Source: an uncultured Prevotellaceae bacterium (GTDB taxonomy: Bacteria > Bacteroidota > Bacteroidia > Bacteroidales > Bacteroidaceae). From it: a stretch of 64,000 nucleotides of DNA. A program made the translations under genes and the position numbers. Location of the stretch: NCBI GenBank assembly GCA_946415365.1, contig CAMKSE010000001.1, positions 310,001 to 374,000 of the forward strand, written 5' to 3'. Numbering within the stretch: position 1 is the stretch's first letter; every line of letters begins with the position of its first letter. Of the stretch, positions 36,099-45,368 are shown piece by piece. The notes under the pieces are model-generated. The model was not told where the DNA came from. It did not search any database and saw only the letters and a program-made list of their open reading frames with translations.

Positions 36099-37987
36099 AG
36101 AAAAAGGTATTCATCGCACTAACGGCCGTCATGGTGACGCTGGCCGCGGCGGCGCAGACATCGGATGCTGGCGGCAACGACCGCATCGCGCAGCTGGAGA
36201 AGGAGATGTACCGCTACTACAGCTCGAGCGCGATCGACAGCTTCATGCTTATCACCGACCAGCTGATAGAGGCGTGCCGAGAGGCCGGACCCAGCCAGGA
36301 ACGGCTGTTCTACAAGGCGTGGTCGAACCAGGCTATCTATTGTTTCAGCAAGGTGAACCGCACTCACGGTCTGGAATTGGCCCACCAGATTCACGACTAT
36401 GCCTACCAGCACGATAGCAAGTTCGGACTCTACACGTCAACGTACGCTCTTGCCACCATGTCGTCGAGCCTGCGCCACTTTGCTCAGGCCGAGCACGAGT
36501 TCACTGAGGCCATTAACTATCAGCACCGCTTCTTCCCCGACGAGAGTGCCGCCGCCCCCTACCTCGGGATGGCGAAAATCTACGTCAATCTGGATAAGCC
36601 CGAGAAGGTGCTCGACTGCGCGCGTAAGGCACTGGCTGAGCCCGGCGTCATTGTGCAGCACAAGCTGACTGCGTGGACCTATATCTGCATCGCGTACTAC
36701 GACGGCCAGTACAGCCGTGATGATTTCAACCGCGCCTATGCCGAGCGCGAGAAACTGAAGCGCGACATCGGTCACGACGACAATTTCGGCCCTGTCGTCA
36801 ACTACTACCACGCCATGAAGAACGGCCGCTACGCCGAGGCTCTGAATATCGCCACCGACATCCAGGGTGGCAGCGACCGCCTGCAATTCATTTCCAATGC
36901 CTACGCCTGCCTCGGCGACTACCGGCAGGCCTACCTCTACCAGGTGCACCACAAGAAATATCTCGACTCTATAAATACCGCCGAGGTGCAGAAGATGTCC
37001 TACGAGTATGCCGCACAGATTGACGTGACACGGGCGGAAAACGAGGCCAAAGACCTGCGCCTCTCCAAGCTCGACCTGCAGATACAGGCCGCCTTGGCCA
37101 TCATCCTCATCACCCTCGCCTTCTTCCTCTTCTACTACTTCCGTCGCCGCAAGCAGATGCAGGAACTGCGCCACGCCTACAACCAACTGGCCGACACGAC
37201 CACCGCCAAGGAACGCATCGACAGCGAACTGCGCATCGCACGCGAAATCCAGATGTCGATGGTACCCCGCACTTTCCCCGCATTCCCCGACCGTCGCGAT
37301 ATTGACCTTCATGCCACCGTTGTGCCCGCCAAGGAAGTGGGCGGTGACCTCTACGACTTCTTCCTCCAGGATGACCGTCTCTGCTTCTGCGTGGGCGACG
37401 TCAGCGGCAAGGGCATCCCCGCTTCGCTCACCATGGCCGTCGCCGTCAACCTGTTCCGAACCGTCGCCAAGGAGGGCTTTCCACCAGAGGTCATTGCCGC
37501 CAAGCTGAACGAAACAATGTCTGCCAACAACGAGAATGCCGTCTTCGTCACCATGTTCATAGGCATCATCGACCTCAAGACCGGCAACCTCGACTACTGC
37601 AACTGCGGCCATAACCCGCCCGTCTACGGCGAGAGGCGCATGCATACCACGCAGACTGTCTTCCGCCTCCTCGACATCGAGTCGAACGTTCCCATCGGAC
37701 TCTGGCCAGACTATACCTTCGTCGGAGGTCACCTCAGCGACATCCGCAGCAGTTTGCTCTTCGTCTACACCGACGGTGTCAACGAGGCCGAGAACCGTAT
37801 GCAGGAGCAGTTCGGCGAGAAGCGCATGCTCCGCGTACTACGCGAGTCGACACAGCCATTCGGCGAGCGTACTCCCAAGACCCGATCCCACTTCCTCATA
37901 GACGAAATGAAATACGCCCTCGACGCATTCGTCGACGGTGCCGAGCAGAGCGACGACCTCACCATGCTCTGCGTCAGTATCAAATAG
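36095..37987 (+). CDS. TPR-containing membrane PP2C (RsbU/SpoIIE-type) phosphatase
   Basis: The 630-residue protein has a signal peptide (1-20), a periplasmic TPR-like region (30-320), one membrane segment (about 330-348, ALAIILITLAFFLFYYF), a short coiled coil and a C-terminal PP2C/SpoIIE phosphatase (380-630). Metal motifs are AKEVGGDLYDFF, VGDVSGKGIPASLTM, NCGHNPP, YTDGVNEAEN and the final EQSDDLTMLCV. RsbU-type enzymes dephosphorylate anti-anti-sigma STAS proteins; no STAS or anti-sigma gene lies nearby. It is coupled to the dCache gene and its 3' end overlaps the convergent kinase gene by 8 bases. Confidence 0.88.
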   Translation: MKKKVFIALTAVMVTLAAAAQTSDAGGNDRIAQLEKEMYRYYSSSAIDSFMLITDQLIEACREAGPSQERLFYKAWSNQAIYCFSKVNRTHGLELAHQIHDYAYQHDSKFGLYTSTYALATMSSSLRHFAQAEHEFTEAINYQHRFFPDESAAAPYLGMAKIYVNLDKPEKVLDCARKALAEPGVIVQHKLTAWTYICIAYYDGQYSRDDFNRAYAEREKLKRDIGHDDNFGPVVNYYHAMKNGRYAEALNIATDIQGGSDRLQFISNAYACLGDYRQAYLYQVHHKKYLDSINTAEVQKMSYEYAAQIDVTRAENEAKDLRLSKLDLQIQAALAIILITLAFFLFYYFRRRKQMQELRHAYNQLADTTTAKERIDSELRIAREIQMSMVPRTFPAFPDRRDIDLHATVVPAKEVGGDLYDFFLQDDRLCFCVGDVSGKGIPASLTMAVAVNLFRTVAKEGFPPEVIAAKLNETMSANNENAVFVTMFIGIIDLKTGNLDYCNCGHNPPVYGERRMHTTQTVFRLLDIESNVPIGLWPDYTFVGGHLSDIRSSLLFVYTDGVNEAENRMQEQFGEKRMLRVLRESTQPFGERTPKTRSHFLIDEMKYALDAFVDGAEQSDDLTMLCVSIK

Positions 37988-40037
37988 AGGTGAGCTTGCC
38001 GCCGCTGGTGGATGATGCCTTGATGATGTCGTTGATGAGACGCTGCAACATGTCGCTAGAGTTGCGGATGATGCGGACATACTCGCCGCGCTTAGGATTG
38101 TCGCCCTGCATGTTGAGGGCGCTGGTGTATTTTACGATGGTGCTCAGCGGCGTGCGCAACTCGTGAGTCATCGATGCCATGAAGCCACTTTTCAGCCTGA
38201 CACTCTCGTCGGCCAGCGTGGTGACGGCCTGCAGCTGTCGGCGGGCCTCCCTGAGTTTGCCGTTGTCGACGACGATGTGCATCTTGCCGTCGTCGCCCTG
38301 TTCTAAGTGGCGGTCGCTATGTTCCATGAGGAAGGCCAGCGTCTGCTTCTTAAGCTCAATATCGGTCTTGATGGCATACACCTCCTTGTCGTACAGATGG
38401 CGGTCGTGGTCGCGGTTGCGGACGTCGGTGACGTCGAGCGCGGTGATGAAGTAGTTGCAGGTCTCGCCCTCGCTGTTGAACAGCGGCAGCATGTAGAACT
38501 CAATATAGCGGTTGATGCCCATCTCGGGGTAGTCCATGTGCTGGCAGATGAGCATGTCGTTGCGGCTGTCGGGCGAATAGATGTTGCGGAACAGCGGGAC
38601 GTCGAACATGCAGACGGTTTCCCAGAATCGCTTGTTCTCGGGGTGATCGTCGGTCATGCCGCAGAGCTGACGCATGTTGTCGTTGAGGTCGATGAGCCAG
38701 CCGTCCTTGTCGTAGAACGACATGGCGATGAACGGGATGTTCGACAGTTGCTCGTACTTCTTGACGAGTTCGCGCTCGGCCTTGTTCTCCTCGACGTCGT
38801 TGGTGACGTCGTGGATGGCGTTGACGACGTAGGCGGGGTGTCCCTCGTTGTCGAGCTCCAGAATGGCGTGGCCGTGGAAATTGAGCCAATGAGGGGCGTC
38901 GTCGGTGGCGCTGTTGAACAGCTTGTTCAACACGAACTGGCGCTCACGGCCCTCGGTCAGGCGCTTCATCTTCTGAGTGAACTCTTGTTGCTGGCTGGGA
39001 TGGATGTGGTTTGTGAATTCCTCTAATGTCAGGCCTTCCTTAGGCAGTATCTGGCCGTAACTGTTGGTCATCCGGTCGTTCTTGATGTCATAGACCATGA
39101 TGATGAAGTTGCCCATGTGCAGGGCCTTGTACATCATACTGTTCAACTCCGTCGACTTGCGGGCGGCGCTCCGCACGTGGGCCTTCGCCAGCCGCGCGAA
39201 GAAGTAGCAGAGAGCCGCCAGCAGCAGCATGGCGACGATGATGTAATAGACCATCGGCGACGAGTGGTCGTGGACGCGCTCGGGGTGGAACCAGTGGTCC
39301 TGAATGGCAGCAATCTCCCCCCTCTGTTTCAGGCGTGAGTACTGGTCGTCAATCTGCTCGATTAATTGCCGGTCGCGGCCGATGATATGGATCTCGGAGA
39401 TGGGGATGCCTACGTCGTTGAGCGCGATGCCATCGAGGTTGAGTTCCTTGATTTTCCACTTTAGCGGCTCCTCGCCCCACACGTAGTATTTGTAGTCGCC
39501 GTTGAGCACGCCCAGTAGTGCCACCTTGGGTGTCTGGAACTCCATGCGTCTGTTGCGCATCGTGTCGCCGTCCATGAAGTAGAAGGCGGAGTAGTCGCCG
39601 GGCTTGAAGACGGCACCATCGCGCTCCAACTGATTGAGCGATACCATGCCGACGGAATCGGAGCGCATGGCCACGCGGATGCGATTGTAATTGACGATAT
39701 TTTCCGAGAGGACATAGGGTTCGCGACGGTAGCGGCGGGCATTGGCCAGGATGATGTCGGCGTCGCCGCGCTCGAAGGTCTTCAGGGCGATGCTCCAGTC
39801 TTTCATCACGAACCGGCAGGGCAAGTTCAGCTCTTTCATCACGGCCTGCATCACATCGATATTGCTGCCCGAGGGCTGCCCATTGTTGTTCAGGAACTCG
39901 TAGGGTGCCTTGTCCCAGTCACAGACAATGACGACCGGTCGCTGCTTGGTGTACGTGTCGGAGAGTTGCTGTGCCGTTGACCTGATGGCAGTAGCACTGA
40001 GCAACAACATTATAAAATATGTATATAGGCGTTTCAT
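37980..40037 (-). CDS. Periplasmic-binding-domain sensor protein with DHp domain but no ATPase domain
   Basis: This 685-residue protein has a signal peptide, an extracytoplasmic SBP_bac_3-like domain (about 33-255), one membrane segment (about 264-286), two PAS-like regions and a HisKA (DHp) domain with the phosphoacceptor motif MTHELRTPLS (His625). It ends 60 residues after the His at GGKLTSI. The N, G1 and G2 boxes of a kinase ATPase domain are absent, and the DNA beyond the stop encodes the convergent phosphatase. It therefore cannot phosphorylate itself. It starts 3 bases after the stop of the neighbouring kinase, which has the ATPase domain. Confidence 0.85.
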   Translation of the reverse strand: MKRLYTYFIMLLLSATAIRSTAQQLSDTYTKQRPVVIVCDWDKAPYEFLNNNGQPSGSNIDVMQAVMKELNLPCRFVMKDWSIALKTFERGDADIILANARRYRREPYVLSENIVNYNRIRVAMRSDSVGMVSLNQLERDGAVFKPGDYSAFYFMDGDTMRNRRMEFQTPKVALLGVLNGDYKYYVWGEEPLKWKIKELNLDGIALNDVGIPISEIHIIGRDRQLIEQIDDQYSRLKQRGEIAAIQDHWFHPERVHDHSSPMVYYIIVAMLLLAALCYFFARLAKAHVRSAARKSTELNSMMYKALHMGNFIIMVYDIKNDRMTNSYGQILPKEGLTLEEFTNHIHPSQQQEFTQKMKRLTEGRERQFVLNKLFNSATDDAPHWLNFHGHAILELDNEGHPAYVVNAIHDVTNDVEENKAERELVKKYEQLSNIPFIAMSFYDKDGWLIDLNDNMRQLCGMTDDHPENKRFWETVCMFDVPLFRNIYSPDSRNDMLICQHMDYPEMGINRYIEFYMLPLFNSEGETCNYFITALDVTDVRNRDHDRHLYDKEVYAIKTDIELKKQTLAFLMEHSDRHLEQGDDGKMHIVVDNGKLREARRQLQAVTTLADESVRLKSGFMASMTHELRTPLSTIVKYTSALNMQGDNPKRGEYVRIIRNSSDMLQRLINDIIKASSTSGGKLTSI

Positions 40038-40040
40038 GGG

Positions 40041-42839
40041 CTATGCGTTTTTCTTGCGTTTAATGACTGAGGCGTGACACGGAATCATGATGTAGATGGT
40101 GGTGCCCGCGCCCTCTTCCGAACTGATCTCGAAGGAGCCTCCCATCTGACTGACCAGCTCCTTGGTGATAATCAGACCCAGCCCCTTGGTGTTATGAGCA
40201 CCGCCCAGTTCCTCCTCTTGGATGCGGTGGAGTTCGGCCTCGGGGATGCCCTCGCCCGTGTCGTCGACCGAGATGATCAGTCGTCGGCCGATGTAGTCGT
40301 AACGGGCCCTGACAGTGCCCTGCTTCGTATGCTGTGCGGCGTTGCACGTCAGCTGCTCGATGATGTGGCCAAGGTTCTCGGCATCGATGTCAACGGTCAG
40401 CTGCTCGTAAGGGTTCTCCACGATGTAGCGGGTATCGGCATTCATGAACTTCATCCAGCCTGTAGCGCACTGCGACTCAAACAGCTCGGCGAAGTTCTGG
40501 GGCTGCCGGTTGATTTCGACCATCCCTGCCTCCAGGCGCGACAGGTAGAGGATGTTGTCGACGATATGCAGCAAATAGTCGGCATTCTGCTGGATGACCT
40601 TGCACAGCTCCGGCTCGTTGACCGCAACACTGTCGTCGTTGATCTGCGCCACGTGTCTGACCACAGCACTCATCGGATTGCGAATCTCCTGCACCATGTT
40701 CTTCACGAAATTGTTCTTGGTATTCTCTACTTCCTGCACCTTCGCGGTCTGCATATCTATCTGACGCTCTATCCAGTCCATCTCACTGATGTCGCGCAGC
40801 ATACCGCGGTACTCTTTCACCTTGCCATTGCTGTCGTGGCTGGGCTCTAAGCGGAAATACAGAATCAAGGGCCATCCGCCCGTCGAGCGGAGGGTGGTCC
40901 TGATGTTATACTCTATCACCTTGTCTTCATAGTCGTCCATATCGCTCAACAGGCGCATGGCCTGTCGCTGCGACTGCTCGTCGACCAGTGTCATACAACG
41001 CGTCTGCGTCAACGCATGCTGGATGATGTCTGAACCACGGTAGACAGTCAGTGTGTGGGAGTCGGGCGAGTAGGTGACTTGGCGGATATCGGTATCGCTG
41101 ATGGTGGCGTTGAGGATGTCGGTATATTGTCGCTGCTCGTCGCGTAACGCGCCAATCTTCTTCTGGCTTTCCTGTTCCAGGTCTTTGCTGCTGACCAACA
41201 TGGTGATGTCGCGGCAGAAGGCGAAGACGCCCAGCATCTCGCCGGCATCGTCGTGGATGGTCATCAGGCGGAACTCGGTTATCATGTCGTGGCCGACGGT
41301 CTGGGTAGCCTGGTATCCGTTCACGTCTTCCAGATCCTGCATGTCGATGTTGAACATCGAATGGATGTCAACACCCTTTTCAATGGTTTCCTCGGCATTG
41401 CATCCGAAGATGTCGCAGGCCTTGGGGTTGATGTTGACGAGCCGGCCGTCCTTATTGAAGAGGATGATGCCCAAAATCGGGGTGTAGAAGATGGACCAGT
41501 AGCGTAGCGCACGCTCTGCATCGAGCCGCTTCTGCTGCTGTTCCTCCGTCACGTCCTTCTTGGTGCCGATGATGACGGCGGGGTTGCCCTTCTTGTCGCG
41601 GCTCAATACGGACAGCACGATATGGTAGTCGCGATCGTTGGTGTCGCCGCCCTCTATGTCCTTGGCACGCAGGTTCAGCTCTATCTCCTTCTCTTCCTCA
41701 TCGGTCTTCCTGATTTCAGCGAGTTTGTCAAGGGCCGACTTCAGACTGACGAAATCCTCACGGCTGTATCGCTGCGAGAATTCCTCCATCGAGTATGTGT
41801 AGGCCACCTGTCCGTTATCGTTATGCCAGGAGAACTGGTTCGTCTTGATGTCGTAGGTCCAGATGTGTACCTGACTGGTCTGCAGGATCAGCGCCAGACG
41901 GTTGTTGCGCTTGACGTTCTCGAGTCTTATCTTCCGGTTCTGGATACGGTAGCTGATGCCATAGACGGCCATGAAGACGAGTAGCAGCAAGCCGCCGCCC
42001 AGCAGATACCACAGTCCTTTCGGCTCCTCCATTTTCTGCCGCTCGGGATAGAACCACTGGTCTTGCAAAGGTTGTATCTTGTCGTTAGTATTGAGTTTGG
42101 TATAGGCTTCGTCGAGCTTGTCGAGCAGTTGCTGGTTGTTCGACATGAACTTGTATTCACCATGAGGCATGTTGACAGGCGTCAGTTCAAGGTCATCGAT
42201 ATGGTAGCGGTTCATCAGCCACTTCAGCGAAAGGGTATTCCACACAATCTGTCCCTCGCCCTTGGCGCTGACCTCCTGAATGGCTTCGCTCATGTCCCCC
42301 ACGGGAATGGCATTCTCGCCCCACCCGTATTCCAGCATTAAGTGATAGACCAGCGAACTGTCACTGACTATCACCTGGTGGTTGCTCAGGTCGCGGAAGC
42401 GCTTGATGACCACCTCCTTGTTCTTCGGCGTCACCACGCTTTGGGTGAAGAGCGTGACGGCATTCTTCGAGAATTTGCCGAACTCGTCGTGGAATCCTAC
42501 GGCCAGTCCCAGCATCAGGTCCGACTTCCCCTCCTTCAGGTCGCGGAAGGCTTCCGACGACGGTTTCAGCCTGATCACGTAGGGAATGTCCAATTCCTTC
42601 ATGATGAGCCGAATCAGGTCGACGTTGAAGCCGTCGGGGTCGCCGTTGTCGTTCAGAAACGAGTAGGGCCACAAGTCCCATACGTCCTCATAAATCAGCG
42701 GATGGTCCACGGAGAATTCCCGTGTGGTGTCTGATTGGGCAAATGCGACTGCCAATGAGAGCTGTACAGAGAGCAGTAGCATCATTGTTCTCTTGTACCA
42801 TGACATTTTATCGCAGCTGGTATTATACATATCGTACAT
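40041..42839 (-). CDS. Periplasmic-binding-domain histidine kinase with Gln in place of the phosphoacceptor His
   Basis: The 932-residue protein has a signal peptide, an SBP_bac_3-like domain (about 45-268), one membrane segment (276-295), three PAS-like regions and a DHp/HATPase C-terminus. The H-box reads MVQEIRNPMSAV: Gln717 replaces the His of the usual HE-x-R-x-P. The ATPase motifs are intact (N-box IEQLTCNAAQHT, G1 VDDTGEGI, G2 TKGLGLII). It should bind ATP but not phosphorylate the normal residue. It shares its layout with the downstream gene and lies 12 bases after the sigma-macro gene. The start at 42806 (MSWYKRTMM) is an alternative. Confidence 0.87.
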   Translation of the reverse strand: MYDMYNTSCDKMSWYKRTMMLLLSVQLSLAVAFAQSDTTREFSVDHPLIYEDVWDLWPYSFLNDNGDPDGFNVDLIRLIMKELDIPYVIRLKPSSEAFRDLKEGKSDLMLGLAVGFHDEFGKFSKNAVTLFTQSVVTPKNKEVVIKRFRDLSNHQVIVSDSSLVYHLMLEYGWGENAIPVGDMSEAIQEVSAKGEGQIVWNTLSLKWLMNRYHIDDLELTPVNMPHGEYKFMSNNQQLLDKLDEAYTKLNTNDKIQPLQDQWFYPERQKMEEPKGLWYLLGGGLLLLVFMAVYGISYRIQNRKIRLENVKRNNRLALILQTSQVHIWTYDIKTNQFSWHNDNGQVAYTYSMEEFSQRYSREDFVSLKSALDKLAEIRKTDEEEKEIELNLRAKDIEGGDTNDRDYHIVLSVLSRDKKGNPAVIIGTKKDVTEEQQQKRLDAERALRYWSIFYTPILGIILFNKDGRLVNINPKACDIFGCNAEETIEKGVDIHSMFNIDMQDLEDVNGYQATQTVGHDMITEFRLMTIHDDAGEMLGVFAFCRDITMLVSSKDLEQESQKKIGALRDEQRQYTDILNATISDTDIRQVTYSPDSHTLTVYRGSDIIQHALTQTRCMTLVDEQSQRQAMRLLSDMDDYEDKVIEYNIRTTLRSTGGWPLILYFRLEPSHDSNGKVKEYRGMLRDISEMDWIERQIDMQTAKVQEVENTKNNFVKNMVQEIRNPMSAVVRHVAQINDDSVAVNEPELCKVIQQNADYLLHIVDNILYLSRLEAGMVEINRQPQNFAELFESQCATGWMKFMNADTRYIVENPYEQLTVDIDAENLGHIIEQLTCNAAQHTKQGTVRARYDYIGRRLIISVDDTGEGIPEAELHRIQEEELGGAHNTKGLGLIITKELVSQMGGSFEISSEEGAGTTIYIMIPCHASVIKRKKNA

Positions 42840-42851
42840 CTGTTTGAGAAG

Positions 42852-43949
42852 TTACCAGTTTGGCGGCAGCACGATATTCTCCACGTTGTGAGCCTTCTCG
42901 AACAGCGGAGAGATTTCATCATCGTTGAATCCGGCGATGCCACAGCCGATGCGGGTGACAAGGAAGGTCAGCTCAGGATGCTCTTTGGCGAATGCGATAA
43001 ACTCATCCACATACGGTTTGATCGTTTCTACCCCACCCTGCATCGTCGGGATGGCGTAGCTTTGGCCTTGCAGACCCACGCCCTGACCCATGATTGCTCC
43101 AAACTTGCGGTAGGCGATGTAGGCCGCCCCGCCGCCGTGCATACCCTTCAGATTGCTGCCGAACACAAAGATCTCGTTCGGCTGCAGCTGTGTAATAAAC
43201 TCTGGTGTGGTACGTTTCTTTTCCATAATTATATCCTCGCAAATAGAAAAATCCATATCTTCGTAAGCCATCGGCGCAGGTATGGCTGCCTCGCAAGTAC
43301 GGGCAGCTCCCATCGCTGCCTCGCGACTGGTGAGAATGCGCTCGTCCATCACCTCCGGCATATCCAGGTCCATGTCGAAGTTCTTGCGGAAGTACGGCAT
43401 GATGACCTCTTCCTTCAGTTTCTTGTACCGCTGAGAGACCGCCGACGGACTGATTCCTGACTGCGCCGCCACCTCCTTGCCCTTGAACCCACGCAACAGC
43501 ATCATGGTGATGATCAACCTGTCCTGTCGGCTCAGTGGTGCATGGTCGCAGATGTCCTCCACCATGCGGTTGAACTGCAGGCGCAGGTTGTCGCTGGTCA
43601 CGTCGAACGACATCAGATAGTCCTCGAACGCAATGCTGCCGTACTCCTTTTGATACCACTTCAGCGCGTCGAGCACCACATAGCGGAACCCGTTGATGAG
43701 CCATGTGCGCAGACTGACATTCGGCGAATGATCCTCCAGCGGCTTCCAGTCGTGCTCCATCAGGTAGAGCGCATACTGGTGGGCCAGCGACATGAAGTCC
43801 AGGTTCTCCTTCCCGCTCAACTGATAGCGCTTGTCGAATATCTGGTAGCCCACGCGGCAGTACCCGTAGAAATACTCACGGATAATCGCCTCGTTGCCCT
43901 TGCGAAATCCTCGCAGAATCTCCTCGTCCGACAGTCGCTGATAGTACAT
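42852..43949 (-). CDS. Sigma-70-like protein fused to a macro-like (A1S_2505-type) domain
   Basis: The 365-residue protein has two parts. Residues 1-195 resemble an ECF-type sigma factor: region 2 (WLINGFRYVVLDALKWYQKEY) and a region 4 helix-turn-helix (GFKGKEVAAQSGISPSAVSQ). Residues 240-365 form a macro-like domain with NEIFVFGSNLKGMHGGGAAYIAY, GQGVGLQGQSYAIPTM and VTRIGCGIAGF, as in phage-associated A1S_2505-type proteins and ADP-ribose-binding folds. An internal Met (MEKKRTTP, about residue 242) could also allow separate translation of the second part. It heads a minus-strand operon with the two kinases. Confidence 0.8.
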   Translation of the reverse strand: MYYQRLSDEEILRGFRKGNEAIIREYFYGYCRVGYQIFDKRYQLSGKENLDFMSLAHQYALYLMEHDWKPLEDHSPNVSLRTWLINGFRYVVLDALKWYQKEYGSIAFEDYLMSFDVTSDNLRLQFNRMVEDICDHAPLSRQDRLIITMMLLRGFKGKEVAAQSGISPSAVSQRYKKLKEEVIMPYFRKNFDMDLDMPEVMDERILTSREAAMGAARTCEAAIPAPMAYEDMDFSICEDIIMEKKRTTPEFITQLQPNEIFVFGSNLKGMHGGGAAYIAYRKFGAIMGQGVGLQGQSYAIPTMQGGVETIKPYVDEFIAFAKEHPELTFLVTRIGCGIAGFNDDEISPLFEKAHNVENIVLPPNW

Positions 43950-43986
43950 ATTTATTTATTTAGATGACTCGCATCCTTTTTTGCCG

Positions 43987-43994
43987 CAAATTTA
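43987..43994 (-). promoter_or_regulatory. -7 box for the sigma-macro / kinase operon
   Basis: TAAATTTG on the minus strand, 38 bases before the start at 43949. Confidence 0.5.
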
Positions 43995-44096
43995 CAAAAA
44001 AAATTGCATATCAGCTTAATTTTTCCTCAATTTCTTCTTTAAAAATAGTAAAAGACGTCTTCCAATTAAGTATTCACCATTTAAAAAATTACGATT

Positions 44097-44741
44097 ATGA
44101 AAACAAATGAAGTAAACATCAAGAGAGTCCACAACCTGATTATCGTCGACGAGAGTGGTTCGATGTCCATCATCCGCAAGCAGGCCTTCGCTGGTATGAA
44201 CGAAACCCTCCAGACCGTCCGCCAGATGCAGGAGAAGTTCCCCGACCAGGAGCAGCGTGTCACCCTGATCACCTTCGACAGCGACCACACCAAGCTGCAC
44301 TACGACAACACACCCGCCGCTCAGACCAAGGATCTCGCGTGGGAGGCCTACAACCCCTGTGCTGCTACCCCACTCTACGATGCCATCGGCAAAGGCATCT
44401 CCAAGGTGCAGGCGCAGACCTCCGACGACGACAATGTGCTGGTGACCATTATCACCGACGGTGAGGAGAACAGCAGCGAGGAATGGACGCTGAAGATGGT
44501 TCGCACGATGATTGAGAAACTGAAGAAACAGCACTGGACCTTCACGCTGATAGGTACTGAGAACCTAGACGTGGAGACCATGGCCCACTCCTTCGCCATC
44601 GACGAGCACCTGGAGTTCCAGCAGACCGAGGCCGGCACCCGTGCCATGTTTGCCCGCGAGCGCAGCAGCCGCGAACGCTACAACTGCTGTGTCGCCGAGG
44701 ACGCCGCCATGCCCACAGGCTCGTTTTTCAACGAGAATTAA
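44097..44741 (+). CDS. von Willebrand factor A domain protein
   Basis: A 214-residue cytoplasmic vWA protein. The MIDAS metal site is DESGSM (DxSxS), with a Thr in AATPLYDAIGKG and the Asp in IITDGEENSSE. It has no signal peptide or membrane segment and ends with a short Arg/Cys-containing tail. vWA proteins mediate metal-dependent protein contacts and often accompany AAA ATPases or stress systems. It is divergent from the sigma-macro operon. A 10-base palindrome AAGACGTCTT at 44052-44061 lies in the shared 147-base gap. Confidence 0.85.
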   Translation: MKTNEVNIKRVHNLIIVDESGSMSIIRKQAFAGMNETLQTVRQMQEKFPDQEQRVTLITFDSDHTKLHYDNTPAAQTKDLAWEAYNPCAATPLYDAIGKGISKVQAQTSDDDNVLVTIITDGEENSSEEWTLKMVRTMIEKLKKQHWTFTLIGTENLDVETMAHSFAIDEHLEFQQTEAGTRAMFARERSSRERYNCCVAEDAAMPTGSFFNEN

Positions 44742-44755
44742 AACCTACGCTAAAA

Positions 44756-44789
44756 TTTCGGCTCAAATCCTTGGTGGTTTGAGCCGAAA
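44756..44789. repeat. Palindromic repeat, type B, copy 1
   Basis: A 12-bp perfect stem (TTTCGGCTCAAA/TTTGAGCCGAAA) encloses the ten-base centre TCCTTGGTGG. It lies 14 bases after the vWA stop and before the promoter of the next gene. Type B copies share CTCAAA-TCCTTGGTGG-TTTGAG. Confidence 0.85.
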
Positions 44790-44804
44790 AACAAAATAAA
44801 TGCT

Positions 44805-44812
44805 TATCTTTG
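44805..44812 (+). promoter_or_regulatory. -7 box for the 44852 gene
   Basis: TATCTTTG preceded by AAATGCT and followed by CAC, the form repeated before other genes of the array. Confidence 0.65.
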
Positions 44813-44851
44813 CACTTGGATATTGAATCATCAAGCTAAAAGCTGAGTATT

Positions 44852-45316
44852 ATGGACATCATTGAAATTACAGAATCAAATTATCAAGATTATCCGTCTC
44901 TTGATATCGTTGCTTTCTTACATGCAGCTCCAGGTGCAATGGGGGAAATGGGCGCTATTTTCATCATTGACAGAGATGGCCAGGTTTATCACGCCAACTA
45001 TTTGTATGGCGTTGATCGTATTAACAAAGACCACATCAAGGACTTCATTCCTGTATTTGCGGATCTTGAGCATGGCTTGTTAAGTAGTAATTCTAAGAAT
45101 CCTGACTGGGTTTCTGAGTATTTGGGATATGGTAATACTCTGGTGATGCTTAAGGAAATCAGCGATGGTTTCCAGAAGAAAGTCCAGGCTGCAAATTTCC
45201 AACATTCTGGTGAATTGTTCCAGCAGTGGCCAGGTTTTGTGTTGGACCTGATTGGAAAGGGAGATGGAGATCTCACTATGAATGACATATGGGATCTACT
45301 GAAGAAAAAGAGTTGA
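44852..45316 (+). CDS. Hypothetical protein, single-gene unit
   Basis: A 154-residue soluble protein with no recognised domain. The first 90 residues look alpha/beta (IVAFLHAAPGAMGEMGAIFIIDRDGQVYHANYLYGVD) and the rest helical, ending MNDIWDLLKKKS. It is flanked by a type B palindrome with promoter upstream and a type A palindrome downstream, so it stands alone as a transcription unit. Confidence 0.7.
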   Translation: MDIIEITESNYQDYPSLDIVAFLHAAPGAMGEMGAIFIIDRDGQVYHANYLYGVDRINKDHIKDFIPVFADLEHGLLSSNSKNPDWVSEYLGYGNTLVMLKEISDGFQKKVQAANFQHSGELFQQWPGFVLDLIGKGDGDLTMNDIWDLLKKKS

Positions 45317-45368
45317 ATCCCCCCTCGCAGAAAAAAACTGTATTCTGTATTCTGTATCCATATATTGT

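Noticed and set aside
36437..37732. 431-codon minus-strand frame opposite the PP2C gene
   Set aside because: It mirrors a GC-rich coding region; the PP2C/TPR reading explains the DNA and has all metal motifs.
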